Part shown: positions 8,249-16,009 of the stretch, one piece after another
How the letters are laid out: every line of letters starts with the position of its first letter
How positions within the stretch are numbered: position 1 is the first letter of the stretch
Assembly (NCBI RefSeq): GCF_015690355.1
Contig: NZ_JADPRT010000001.1
Coordinates: 742,956 to 785,434 of the forward strand
Source of the DNA: Streptacidiphilus fuscans
GTDB taxonomy: Bacteria > Actinomycetota > Actinomycetes > Streptomycetales > Streptomycetaceae
DNA: 42,479 nt
Reading direction: 5' to 3'
The notes under the pieces: generated by a model
Told to the model about the DNA's origin: nothing
What the model saw: the letters and a program-made list of their open reading frames with translations, nothing else
The model's database searches: none
Program-made: the position numbers and the translations under genes

Positions 8249-8914
8249 ATGCGCGTCGTCCTATTGGAACCACCGCCATCGGGGCAGCGGGAATCCTCGG
8301 CAGCGTCACTGGCAGAGGCTCTGGCCGTACCGCGCATCTCCTTGGGCGACCTGATGCGCGCTCACATCTCCCAGGGGACCGAACTGGGGACGCAATCTGC
8401 CGAGATGATCAACTCTGGCAGGCTGCTCCCGGACGCGCTCATCACCGCGGTCGTCGGCGACTACGTGGTCCGGGCGACTGATGCGGGCTTTCTGCTCGAG
8501 GGACACCCGCGCAGCGCAGCCCAGGCGCTCGCCCTGGACGAGCTGCTGCGCGAGCTTGGTCAACCCCTCGACTGCGTGTTCTATCTTCGTCTTGCTGAGG
8601 AGGAGCTGGAGCGCCGCGTCCTCAGCCTGACGGGCCGTCGAGTGTGCCGCGAGGACGGGACCCACGTTTTCGAGCCGTCGCAGGAGCCTTATGTGGTCCC
8701 TGCCGCCTGCGGTGTTTGTGGCGGCGAGCTGTATCAACGCGCGGTTGACGGTGATAACAGTGTCCGTGGTCGTTTCCGGTCCTTCGAAGCGATGCAGGAG
8801 CCCATTGCCCAGCACTACGCCAGGCAGGACCTCCTCGTTACCGTCGAGGTCGTCGGCTCGCCACATGACGTAGCGGCGCGCGCTCTGGCCGCGCTACGGG
8901 AGCACAGGCGGTAA
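8249..8914 (+). CDS. Adenylate kinase-like protein with a degenerate P-loop
   Basis: This 221-residue protein matches adenylate kinase along its length: SLGDLMRAHISQGTELG (about 31-47, NMP-binding), LLEGHPRSAAQALALDELL (about 82-100), a LID region with RRVCREDGTHVF and CGVCGGELYQR (about 131-165), and VRGRFRSFEAMQEPI (about 172-186). The nucleotide-binding loop, normally GxPGxGKGT, reads EPPPSGQRESS (7-17), so the catalytic Lys and flanking glycines are gone. Only three of the four LID zinc Cys remain (133, 154, 157). It is therefore probably not a normal ATP:AMP phosphotransferase and may be a pseudokinase, sensor or regulator. ATG 8249 follows GGAG by 12 bases. The housekeeping adenylate kinase should lie elsewhere. 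Confidence 0.85.
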   Translation: MRVVLLEPPPSGQRESSAASLAEALAVPRISLGDLMRAHISQGTELGTQSAEMINSGRLLPDALITAVVGDYVVRATDAGFLLEGHPRSAAQALALDELLRELGQPLDCVFYLRLAEEELERRVLSLTGRRVCREDGTHVFEPSQEPYVVPAACGVCGGELYQRAVDGDNSVRGRFRSFEAMQEPIAQHYARQDLLVTVEVVGSPHDVAARALAALREHRR

Positions 8915-8983
8915 CGGCGGCTAACGGGTGATATCAGGCGGCCGATCCTGGTTGGGGTCAGACGGCGGGGCCTTCGTCGTGTC

Positions 8984-9202
8984 TCAGGCGACCTTGGCGT
9001 CGAGGATGGCCCGCGCGTAGTCGTCGATCACCCACTGCTCCTCCGGGACGCCGTACTGAGCGCCCAGAGCATCCAGCTCCAGCCGGCTTCCGGCAGCCCG
9101 CTCGATGGCGACCTGACCGTTGGCAGCGTTGTAGACCGTCACGGTGACCCCGTCGCCACGGGATTTGCGGACCCAGAAGTGGAGTACCTCGGTGTCATTC
9201 AT
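8984..9202 (-). CDS. Small hypothetical protein (72 residues)
   Basis: This small acidic soluble protein has mixed alpha/beta composition (LHFWVRKSRGDGVTVTV near the start, then GVPEEQWVIDDYARAIL near the end). ATG 9202 is preferred over GTG 9223 because an upstream minus-strand frame ends in TGA overlapping this ATG in the arrangement ATGA, typical of translational coupling. No Shine-Dalgarno sequence precedes either start. It may be the second gene of a former two-gene unit whose first gene is damaged (see 9199-9447). Function unknown. Confidence 0.6.
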   Translation of the reverse strand: MNDTEVLHFWVRKSRGDGVTVTVYNAANGQVAIERAAGSRLELDALGAQYGVPEEQWVIDDYARAILDAKVA

Positions 9203-9447
9203 GGCATCAGCATCAAGGGCCACGTTGCCTGTCGCATCCCGAAGCGATCAGCCGTGGTGACAGTCTCACGGGTGCTGCGTGGTGCGGGGCGCCCGTACGT
9301 CACAGGGTCAACCAGCAAAAGAGCTGTTGGCCCGGAGGCCTGAGCACGCTGGGCCAGTCCGGACAGGGTTTCCGGGACTTCGGCCGTGACCGTGGCGTTG
9401 AGACCGATCTGCAGACCCCAAGGATTGCTCGGCTTGTCAGCCTGCGA
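9199..9447 (-). pseudogene. Possible remnant of a gene upstream of the 72-residue gene
   Basis: Between a TGA at 9450-9448 and the TGA at 9201-9199, one minus-strand frame stays open for 82 codons and reads like protein (WGLQIGLNATVTAEVPETL, then LAQRAQASGPTALLLVDPVT). It has no ATG, GTG or TTG near its beginning, so it looks N-terminally truncated or frameshifted. Its stop overlaps the next gene's ATG as ATGA, which supports a once-coupled pair. The opposite strand carries the doubtful 5' extension of the DUF2625 gene over the same bases. I recognise no family. Confidence 0.35.
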
Positions 9448-9457
9448 TCATCCTTAC

Positions 9458-10180
9458 GTGCGTGAACTCGACGAACTGATCAACGTCAGTGACCCCGCCT
9501 GGCCGCATCTGCTGGAGCTGTTGGCGTCCAGTGCCACGCCGGTGGAGGTGCTGCCGGGAGACGCTGCCGAGGGCCACCGCGCGCTGCAGCAGATGCAGGT
9601 GACCGCCCGGTCGGCGCTCGGCGGTCTGGTGTTGAACAGCGGCGGCCTGGTCGTGGACCACGGCTGGGTTCGGGTGTTCGGCGGCGGCTCGGCCGGCCGC
9701 GGCATGCCGAGCCTGGCAGAGGTCAATCAGTTCCCCGTCGGCTTCGACCCGACTTGGCACCCTGCTGCTGGTCTGGTCGTCGGTCACGATGTGGTGGGTG
9801 GGGTGTTCGCCCTCAACGGCCACGACCCTGCCGCAGTGGGCCGCCCGGGCGAACCGGGCCAGATGACGTACTTCGCGCCGGACACGCTCGCGTGGGAGGC
9901 GATGGAGATGGGCCACTCGGGCTGGCTCTCCTGGCTCTTCTCGGGCCGCCTGGAGAGGTTCTACGACGGCCTGCGGTGGCCCGCCTGGCGTGAGGAAGCA
10001 GCGGCCTTGGCCTTCACACAGGGCATCACGGTCTATCCATTCCTGTGGTCCAAGGAGGCCAGGGCCGACCTTGGCGCGACTCGCCGCCGGCCGGTGCCGA
10101 TGCGTGAGGTCCTCGGGGTGGCGGCAGACTTCGCTCGGCAGATGGGGTCGGCTGATCCGGGATTCCTTGGCGAGGTGTAG
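9458..10180 (+). CDS. DUF2625 family protein
   Basis: This 240-residue protein matches, from memory, the DUF2625 pattern: an opening like MRELDELINVSDPAWPHLLE, then LNSGGLVVDHGWVRVFGGGS (about 59-78), a GGVFALNGHDP segment and MTYFAPDTLAWEAMEMG (about 137-153), ending in a Trp-rich helix and the TQGITVYPFLWSKE block. The family has no established function; proteins of this kind often sit in accessory loci. The start is placed at GTG 9458, where the family-like N-terminus begins; the frame extends 24 codons upstream without similarity. No good ribosome binding site is visible. A hairpin overlaps its stop codon. Confidence 0.8.
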   Translation: MRELDELINVSDPAWPHLLELLASSATPVEVLPGDAAEGHRALQQMQVTARSALGGLVLNSGGLVVDHGWVRVFGGGSAGRGMPSLAEVNQFPVGFDPTWHPAAGLVVGHDVVGGVFALNGHDPAAVGRPGEPGQMTYFAPDTLAWEAMEMGHSGWLSWLFSGRLERFYDGLRWPAWREEAAALAFTQGITVYPFLWSKEARADLGATRRRPVPMREVLGVAADFARQMGSADPGFLGEV

Positions 10181-10188
10181 CCAAGGAA
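10163..10188 (+). terminator. Hairpin overlapping the DUF2625 stop codon
   Basis: TTCCTTGGC (10163-10171) pairs perfectly with GCCAAGGAA (10180-10188) around an 8-base loop containing most of the TAG stop. A stem this close to the stop would fold only behind the last ribosome; it may act as terminator or 3'-end stabiliser. Confidence 0.5.
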
Positions 10189-10352
10189 CCCGCCACTGGC
10201 ACGCCGCGCCGCCCGGAGCATCAACCGGACGACAGAAGCTGACGGCGTTGAGCCCGAGGGTGTCGGGACGCTCAGTTCGGATGTCCGGCCAGGCGCTGGC
10301 TGCCGGGGTGGCGCTCCCAGTACGCCCCCGGCTGCCACGCCCGCCCCGCTGC

Positions 10353-11786
10353 CTAACGCCTGTTCAACTCGGCCAGCCGGGCAGTGAGCAAGGCGTGCTC
10401 CTGCTCGGCTTCCAGCCGCAGGCCGGGGAGCTTGTCACGCTCGGTGATGAAGGCCGTGATCGCCTGCCGCGCCCTCTCATGGTTGGTCGACTTGCGCCCG
10501 TCGGCTTCCTCCTCCGCCTCGGCGGCGAGCTTGCGGGCGGTGAGCCAGTTGCCCTGCTCGGGTTGGTGGCGTTGGTCCACCAGGGCGTCCAGGTGGGAGA
10601 GTTGGGGCGCGAGCGGCTGATCGACGAGCAGGGTGAGCGGCTGTCCGTCGATCTTCGTCTCGACCTGGTCAGGCGGCTCTGGGCAGGCCTCGGCGAGCAG
10701 CCGGTCGGCGAGCGGGCCGATGCTGCCGGACAGAGCCTGCTGGGCGACGGCACGCAGCGGCGAGCTGCCCCGGAGGTCCGCCACAAGCAGGGTGAGCAGG
10801 TCGTCGGTCGGGTCGTCCCAGTGCCGTTCAGTCTCGGTCACTTCCCCGGAGCGCAAGCGGCGTACCTCTGCGGTGAGTTGCTCGGCGCGCAGCAGCAACG
10901 CCGTCTCCTCGGGGGCGCCTTCGCCGATCAGGGAGTCCAGCAAGGCGGGCGAAGGCGCGGGTCGGGACTCGTCGGCGGCTGCGGCGGCAGCGGCGGCTTG
11001 GAAGAGTCGGCCGAGCTCAGCCAGTTCCCGCACGGCGGCCTTGGCCTGGAAGGTCCGCGCCGGGTCGTACTCGGCCTCCGAGCCGCGCGGGCGCGGGCGC
11101 AGCATGGTGTGCAGTTGCTCCACGGCCTCCGCATCCTGCATACGGGCGGCGAGCCACCGCACCACAACATCGCGGCCTGCGTTCCCGTACACACCGGCCC
11201 CGGCCAGCGTCCACACCTCCCTTACAGCGACGCTCAGTTGGCCGCCGTTCCGGACCGCCGGGCCGAGTGCCCGCTCCAACCACGGCACCGCGAGCTCGGG
11301 CACCCCAGCCAAGGGAAGGGCCAGCGCCAGGAACAGGCCGGTGCGCTGGGGGTCCACTCCCGCTGCCTCCTCCAGCGCGGGCCGGGCCGCGTCCCCCTCG
11401 CCATCCACCAGAGAGGCGAGCCCGTTCACCGCCTGGGGCAACCAGTACCCCTGGACCGCCTCGGCCCGCACCGCGGCGCGTTGCCCCTGGACCAGAGCGC
11501 CGAGCAGCGCCCGCGCCCGCTTGCGCGCGGCCGCCTCCGGCGCGTAGCCCGCCAGCGCGCCCCGCACCTCGGTCAGCTCGACAAACGCGTCGAAGGCCGC
11601 GCCCAGCTTGGCCACCTGCCGCTCCAGCGCCTCCTTCTGCGCGGTGACCCGGTGCAGCTGATCCCGCACCCGCGCATCAGCGTCGGCCGCTCGCTCCTCC
11701 GCGACCCGCCGCTGCCGACGGACGTACATGTCCTCGTCCTCGTACCACTTGCGCCTGTTGATCCACCCGTCGGTGTCCCAGTCCAC
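10353..11786 (-). CDS. Coiled-coil / helical-repeat protein, unknown function
   Basis: This 477-residue soluble protein is almost entirely helical. Residues about 22-75 (many R, E, A and Q, e.g. RRQRRVAEERAADADARVRD) form a likely coiled coil. The middle has TPR-like helix pairs (LPQAVNGLASLVDGEGDAA, LALPLAGVPELAVPWLERAL), followed by an Ala-rich linker (FQAAAAAAAA near 265-275) and a second charged helical region. No catalytic motif was found. It is monocistronic and divergent from the P-loop kinase at 11955. It may be a scaffold or regulator; no family is recognised. Confidence 0.75.
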   Translation of the reverse strand: MDWDTDGWINRRKWYEDEDMYVRRQRRVAEERAADADARVRDQLHRVTAQKEALERQVAKLGAAFDAFVELTEVRGALAGYAPEAAARKRARALLGALVQGQRAAVRAEAVQGYWLPQAVNGLASLVDGEGDAARPALEEAAGVDPQRTGLFLALALPLAGVPELAVPWLERALGPAVRNGGQLSVAVREVWTLAGAGVYGNAGRDVVVRWLAARMQDAEAVEQLHTMLRPRPRGSEAEYDPARTFQAKAAVRELAELGRLFQAAAAAAAADESRPAPSPALLDSLIGEGAPEETALLLRAEQLTAEVRRLRSGEVTETERHWDDPTDDLLTLLVADLRGSSPLRAVAQQALSGSIGPLADRLLAEACPEPPDQVETKIDGQPLTLLVDQPLAPQLSHLDALVDQRHQPEQGNWLTARKLAAEAEEEADGRKSTNHERARQAITAFITERDKLPGLRLEAEQEHALLTARLAELNRR

Positions 11787-11954
11787 GGTCGCCCCGCCCC
11801 GCCGCTCGATGTTCGATTCAGGGGCCCGACGCTACCGCTTGATTGAGTGATGTCGGCGTGGTTCGGTGTGACCTCGATCCGCCTGTGGCTAAGGCACGTG
11901 AGCAGGCAGAAAATGCGGTGGTCGTCCGCCCGGCGTCCCTGAGACGATCTGGCT

Positions 11955-12485
11955 GTGACCACGTTGTTCCTGATGGTCGGCCTGCCAGGGGCCGGAAAGA
12001 CGACGAAGGCTCGGCAGCTCGCCGAGGAGCACGGTGCGCTGCGCCTGACGCCCGACGACTGGATGATTCCCCTCTTCGGCGAGGCGGAGACGGATGCGGA
12101 GAGGAAGCGCGACGTGCTGGAGGGGCGCATGCTCTGGCTCGCCTTGGAGGCGCTCAAGCTGGGCACCAACGTCGTGGTGGACTACGGCTGTTGGTCGAGG
12201 GACGAGCGTTCCGCGATCCGGTGCCTGGTGGAGGCCGAGGACGCGGGCTTCCGCATGGTCTACCTGCCGGTCGACGAGGAGACCCAGCGCGCCCGGATCG
12301 CCCATCGCTGGGCAACCACCCCCGAGGAGACGCTCCCGATGACCGAGGCGGACATCCAACACGGCCGGGCGCACTTCGAGGAGCCTGACGCGGCGGAGCT
12401 GGAAGGCCGCGGGGCCGCCGGTCCGCCCCTCGGCTGGACCGGCTGGCGGGAGTGGGCCGCGGACCGGTGGCCCTCGTTCGCCTGA
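11955..12485 (+). CDS. P-loop AAA/zeta-toxin-like small kinase
   Basis: This 176-residue protein has a perfect Walker A motif GLPGAGKTT (residues 9-17), a downstream RLTPDDWM substrate-loop segment, a Walker B-like NVVVDYGCW (about 72-80) and an Arg-rich lid. This is the layout of the AAA_33 group of small nucleotide or small-molecule kinases, to which some antibiotic kinases also belong. The C-terminus is acidic, then Trp/Gly-rich (PPLGWTGWREWAADRW). GTG 11955 has no obvious ribosome binding site, so the mRNA may be leaderless. It stands alone and divergent from the coiled-coil gene. The substrate is unknown. Confidence 0.82.
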   Translation: MTTLFLMVGLPGAGKTTKARQLAEEHGALRLTPDDWMIPLFGEAETDAERKRDVLEGRMLWLALEALKLGTNVVVDYGCWSRDERSAIRCLVEAEDAGFRMVYLPVDEETQRARIAHRWATTPEETLPMTEADIQHGRAHFEEPDAAELEGRGAAGPPLGWTGWREWAADRWPSFA

Positions 12486-12645
12486 CGGTCTCGGCCCACC
12501 ACCGTGTGACTCGGCGGATGCCGCCCGCGCGTTGACCTCGTATCGGCACCATCCGTAACCCGTTGGCGGTGAGAGGGGACTCAGCCCGGGAGCGGGAGGA
12601 AATATCCCCTGGCCGGGGTGTTGGCCGAGGTCTCACACTGCGGGT

Positions 12646-13545
12646 ATGGACGAAGTCGTACTGCCTTCCGGGCTCCCGCAGCCGCCGGCGCTGTCGTGTG
12701 AGGCGCTCGGCTATTCGCCGGATGCCCGGCTGTTGATCGTCAACTGTGATGACTTCGGGATGTATCCGGGGATCAACGCTGCGGTGGTCGAGTCGATCGA
12801 GGAGGGGATTGCGAGTTCGTGCAGCTTGATGGTCCCGTGTCCCGGGGCGGTGGACGCTATGCGGCGGTTGCGTCGACGGCCGGAGATCGGGTTCGGGATC
12901 CATCTGACGATGGTGTGTGAGATGCCGCGCTTGCGGTGGGGCCCGCTGGCCGGTGCGGAGAAGGTGCCATCGCTGTTGGATCGTCAGGGGAGCTTGTTCG
13001 CGCCGACGCAGGCTGGGCGTGCCGCTCTGTTCGGTCAGGCCCGTCTCGACGAGGTGGAGTTGGAGTTCCGCGCGCAGATCGACGCCGTCGCTGACGCGGG
13101 GCTTGCTCCGACTCACCTGGACTTCCACTGTCTGGCTGACGGGGGACGTGGGGGCATCTTCGAGCTGACGTTGGAGCTGGCCGCTGAGTACGGTCTCGCG
13201 GTGCGGGTCTGGCTGGATCCCGGGCGACACACCGCGCGACAGCGGGGGCTGGTGGTCGTCGACAACGACTTCCTGGACAGCTTCTCGCTCGACATCGAGG
13301 AGAAGGCGGCCCGATATGTTCAGTTGCTGCGCGACCTGCCGAGTGGGCTGAGCGAGTGGGCCGTCCATCCCGGCCTGGGCGACCCGAACTCCCGGGCGGT
13401 CGACGATGGTTGGCGTGTGCGCCGTACTGACTACGAGTTCCTGACATCGCCTCAGGCACAGGAGGCATTGCGTCGGGAGGGAATCGTGGTGGTCGACTAC
13501 AAGCAGATCCAGCGAGCCTGGACGCGGGTCCTCAGCCCCCGATGA
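12646..13545 (+). CDS. ChbG/YdjC-type carbohydrate deacetylase
   Basis: This 299-residue protein carries the YdjC/HpnK signature: LLIVNCDDFGMY (about 29-40) with the Asp pair (35, 36), GFGIHLTM (His86), THLDFHC (His157, His161) and EWAVHPGLGD (His241). Members remove acetyl groups from N-acetylated oligosaccharides such as chitobiose, using a divalent metal. The key residues are intact, so it is likely active. The first 27 residues are an extra, poorly conserved lead. No strong Shine-Dalgarno sequence is present. There are no chitin-related neighbours, so the actual sugar is unclear. Confidence 0.88.
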   Translation: MDEVVLPSGLPQPPALSCEALGYSPDARLLIVNCDDFGMYPGINAAVVESIEEGIASSCSLMVPCPGAVDAMRRLRRRPEIGFGIHLTMVCEMPRLRWGPLAGAEKVPSLLDRQGSLFAPTQAGRAALFGQARLDEVELEFRAQIDAVADAGLAPTHLDFHCLADGGRGGIFELTLELAAEYGLAVRVWLDPGRHTARQRGLVVVDNDFLDSFSLDIEEKAARYVQLLRDLPSGLSEWAVHPGLGDPNSRAVDDGWRVRRTDYEFLTSPQAQEALRREGIVVVDYKQIQRAWTRVLSPR

Positions 13546-13625
13546 ACCTCGTCGCCCGGCCAAGGCGAGGGTGATACCGGGCCGGCCGGAGAGCGGGTCC
13601 GTCGTCGGCGAGTGCGTGATACAAC

Positions 13626-14264
13626 ATGCATATGATCAGCGAGAGTTACCTCGCCGTCGCCGAAGCGGCGGTGTCGCTGTTGGGGCACCGGTCCGTGGCC
13701 GATGCGTGGGACGAGCCCAGCGCGTTGGCGGGCTACGCCGTCAGCGGGCTCGCGGGCCATCTGGCCGGGCAGGTCAGCGTGGTGGCGAAGGCGCTCGACG
13801 GCCCGGAGCCGGCCACCGAGCCGGTGGCGCTGCTGGACTACTTCCTTCAGGCCAGATGGATCGACGCCGAGCAGGACAGCGAGGTCCACCGCGGGATCCG
13901 AGGCAGCGGCGAGCAGTACGCCGAGGTCGGCCCGCACGCGCTGGCGGCCAGGACCGCCGAGGTGCTCGACCGGCTGCGCCGGGACCTGCCGCGCCAGCGG
14001 CCGGACCGTGTGGTGCAGTTCCCGTGGGGCCCGCCGTCTCTGCGGCTGGACGACCTGCTGACCAACCGGATGATGGAACTCGTCGTGCACCTGGACGACC
14101 TGGCGGTCAGTGTGGGCATGCCGACGCCCGAGTTGCCCGCCGCGGCGACCGACGCGGTCGTCGCCCTCCTGGCCACGCTGGCGGCCAGGAGGCACGGCGC
14201 CGTTCCCGTGCTGCGGGCGCTGACCCGGGCGGAACGCGCGCCGGACACGATCGCCGCCTTCTAG
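13626..14264 (+). CDS. DinB/maleylpyruvate isomerase-type mycothiol-dependent protein
   Basis: This 212-residue protein shows the actinobacterial MDMPI/DinB four-helix layout with the metal-ligand pattern LAGHLAGQV (His45) and RMMELVVHLDDLAVSVG (Glu150, His154), which together form a His-Glu-His site. Such proteins use mycothiol or other thiols for isomerisation or transfer; most have unknown substrates. Start ATG 13626 or ATG 13632 are both possible; no strong ribosome binding site is present. It faces the convergent TetR gene at 14426 and might belong to the same detoxification set as the hydrolase and aldo/keto reductase beyond it. Confidence 0.85.
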   Translation: MHMISESYLAVAEAAVSLLGHRSVADAWDEPSALAGYAVSGLAGHLAGQVSVVAKALDGPEPATEPVALLDYFLQARWIDAEQDSEVHRGIRGSGEQYAEVGPHALAARTAEVLDRLRRDLPRQRPDRVVQFPWGPPSLRLDDLLTNRMMELVVHLDDLAVSVGMPTPELPAAATDAVVALLATLAARRHGAVPVLRALTRAERAPDTIAAF

Positions 14265-14425
14265 GCGGGTTTCCTTCCCGCGAGCGGCGTTGGGCGGCCG
14301 ACCGCTGCCTGTGCGGCGCTCGCTGGTCCAGGCTGTGAGCGATCGGCTCCAGCGCCCAGGTCGTGACGCCCCGTTGGGAACGTTGCACCCCCGGCGGGCC
14401 GGCTGGCCCGCTCGGGCTGGCCGGC

Positions 14426-15058
14426 TCACAGCAACGTGGCGGAGAGCATGTCGGCCAGCCATCGCTGGTAGGCGGCGCCGTCCCAGTCGGCCTCCGTGGT
14501 GAGCTTGGCGAACACCGCTGTCGTGGTGAGAGCCCAGCAGGCGTCCGCGCCATGGGCCGCGTCCACATCGGGCCGCAGCGCGCCGAGGTCGGCGAGGTGG
14601 TCGACCAGGACGCGGACCGAGACACGCCGTTCCTGCTCGCCGGTCGCCAGTACGGCGGCTCCCTCGGGGCCGGCCTGGGCCAGCAGGGTGGCCAGCGGGG
14701 TCACCCGCTCGTGGATGGCCCGGACGTTCCCAGCGAACAGCCACAGCTTCGTTGCGGGCTCGTCGGCGGCGAGCACCGCGCGTGCCTGCTCGCGGTCGAG
14801 CATGGCCACCGGCTCGTCGTCGCCCGCCAGGGTGATGTCCCACAGCGCCTTGATCAGTCCCTGCTTGCCGCCGAAGGTCTTGTAGACGGTCTCGGCCGAC
14901 ACCCCGGCCCGCTCGGCGACCGCCCGGATGGTGGCGGCCTTGAAGCCGTCGGCGACGAGTAGCTCGCCGAACGCGCGCACCACCGCCGTGCGGGTCCGGC
15001 GCGCGGCGGCGGTGCGCCGGGTGGAGTCGTAGGGCTTGCGGCCCGGTGTCGTCGGCAT
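14426..15058 (-). CDS. TetR-family transcriptional regulator
   Basis: This 210-residue protein has the TetR N-terminal DNA-binding domain: RTAVVRAFGELLVADGFKAA (about 23-42), then IRAVAERAGVSAETVYKTFG (about 44-63), the typical helix-turn-helix with VYKTF. The remaining 140 residues are a helical ligand-binding domain. An AGGA precedes the ATG by 10 bases. It is divergent from the metallo-beta-lactamase-fold gene at 15131; the 72-base gap holds two overlapping dyads (15084-15101). It most likely represses itself and the hydrolase, and perhaps the aldo/keto reductase, until a small molecule binds. Confidence 0.9.
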   Translation of the reverse strand: MPTTPGRKPYDSTRRTAAARRTRTAVVRAFGELLVADGFKAATIRAVAERAGVSAETVYKTFGGKQGLIKALWDITLAGDDEPVAMLDREQARAVLAADEPATKLWLFAGNVRAIHERVTPLATLLAQAGPEGAAVLATGEQERRVSVRVLVDHLADLGALRPDVDAAHGADACWALTTTAVFAKLTTEADWDGAAYQRWLADMLSATLL

Positions 15059-15083
15059 GGAGCATGGTCCTCAGAGATTAGAT

Positions 15084-15101
15084 ACAGTTGACTGTAGTCA
15101 A
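15084..15101. promoter_or_regulatory. Overlapping dyad operator between TetR and hydrolase genes
   Basis: Two perfect dyads overlap: ACAGT-TG-ACTGT (15084-15095) and TTGACT-GT-AGTCAA (15088-15101). On the minus strand TTGACT at 15101-15096 followed after 15 bases by TAATCT (15080-15075) could be the TetR gene promoter, so a protein on the dyads would block it. Position and symmetry fit a TetR operator; binding is inferred. Confidence 0.6.
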
Positions 15102-15130
15102 ATAGTGACGCGCGCAGCAGTGAGGAGATC

Positions 15131-15910
15131 ATGTCCCGTCGCACGCAGTCCGATCGAGTCCAGCGGGTCGCCCCGTCCGTCGAACGCCTGGGCGACGGGA
15201 TGGTCAACTTCTACCTGGTCGACCACCCGGACGGCCTGGTCCTGGTCGACGCCGGACTCCCGGCCCACCTCGGGCAACTGCGGGACCACCTGGCCAGCTC
15301 CGGCAGGTCGCTGCGAGACATCCGGGCCGTGCTGCTCACCCACGGCCACCTCGACCACACCGGGCTGGTCGTGCCCGTCCAGCAGGCCGGCGCGGACATC
15401 TGGATCCATGAGGCCGACGCGGCGATCCTCACCGACGGGCCCCGCAGCTCCATGCGCCACGCCAAACCGGAACGCTCCCTGCTGCCCTACCTGCTGCGCC
15501 GCCCCGCGGCGATCAGCGGCCCGCTGCACATGGCCCGGATGGGCGGCTTCACCGGCAAACCGGTGCACGGCGCGTACTCGTTCCGCAGCGACCAGCCGCT
15601 CGACGAGGTCCCCGGACGCCCGCAGCCCGTCGCCCAGCCCGGACACACCAAGGGCAGCGTCGCCTACCACTTCCCGGCACTCGGCGTGCTGTTCACCGGT
15701 GACGCCCTGGTCACCCGCGAGGACATGATCGGGCGCACCGGCCCGTCCCTGGTCTCCCGCGGCTTCACCCACGACAGCGCTGCGGCGCTCGCCTCCCTCG
15801 ACCGGCTGGCCGAGTTGCCGCCGGCGCTACTCCTGCCCGGCCACGGCCCCGCCTTCGCCGACGGACCGCAGGAGGCCGCCGCCCAGGCCCGCAACGCGGG
15901 ACGACACTGA
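15131..15910 (+). CDS. Metallo-beta-lactamase-fold hydrolase
   Basis: This 259-residue protein has the MBL core: NFYLVDHPDGLVLVDAGLP (about 26-44), the metal motif LLTHGHLDHTG (68-78; His71, His73, Asp75, His76), PGHTKGSVAYH (His172), FTGDALVTRED (Asp191) and a terminal LLPGHGPAF. All ligands for a two-metal site are present, so it should be active as an esterase, lactonase, thioesterase or similar. GAGGAGATC directly before ATG 15131 is a good ribosome binding site. It diverges from the TetR gene and precedes the aldo/keto reductase by about 100 bases, so it is likely part of a TetR-controlled detoxification unit. Confidence 0.88.
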   Translation: MSRRTQSDRVQRVAPSVERLGDGMVNFYLVDHPDGLVLVDAGLPAHLGQLRDHLASSGRSLRDIRAVLLTHGHLDHTGLVVPVQQAGADIWIHEADAAILTDGPRSSMRHAKPERSLLPYLLRRPAAISGPLHMARMGGFTGKPVHGAYSFRSDQPLDEVPGRPQPVAQPGHTKGSVAYHFPALGVLFTGDALVTREDMIGRTGPSLVSRGFTHDSAAALASLDRLAELPPALLLPGHGPAFADGPQEAAAQARNAGRH

Positions 15911-16009
15911 CACCCGCCCGACTGACACCTGCGTGACTGGCACCTGGCACCGGGCCGCCCGGCAGTGGCCCGGCGACGACGACACCCGGACGACGACGAA
16001 AGGCACGAC

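Noticed and set aside
13497..15065. Minus-strand open frame of 522 codons
   Set aside because: It overlaps the TetR gene in another frame and the maleylpyruvate isomerase-type gene antisense; those two have clear family motifs.
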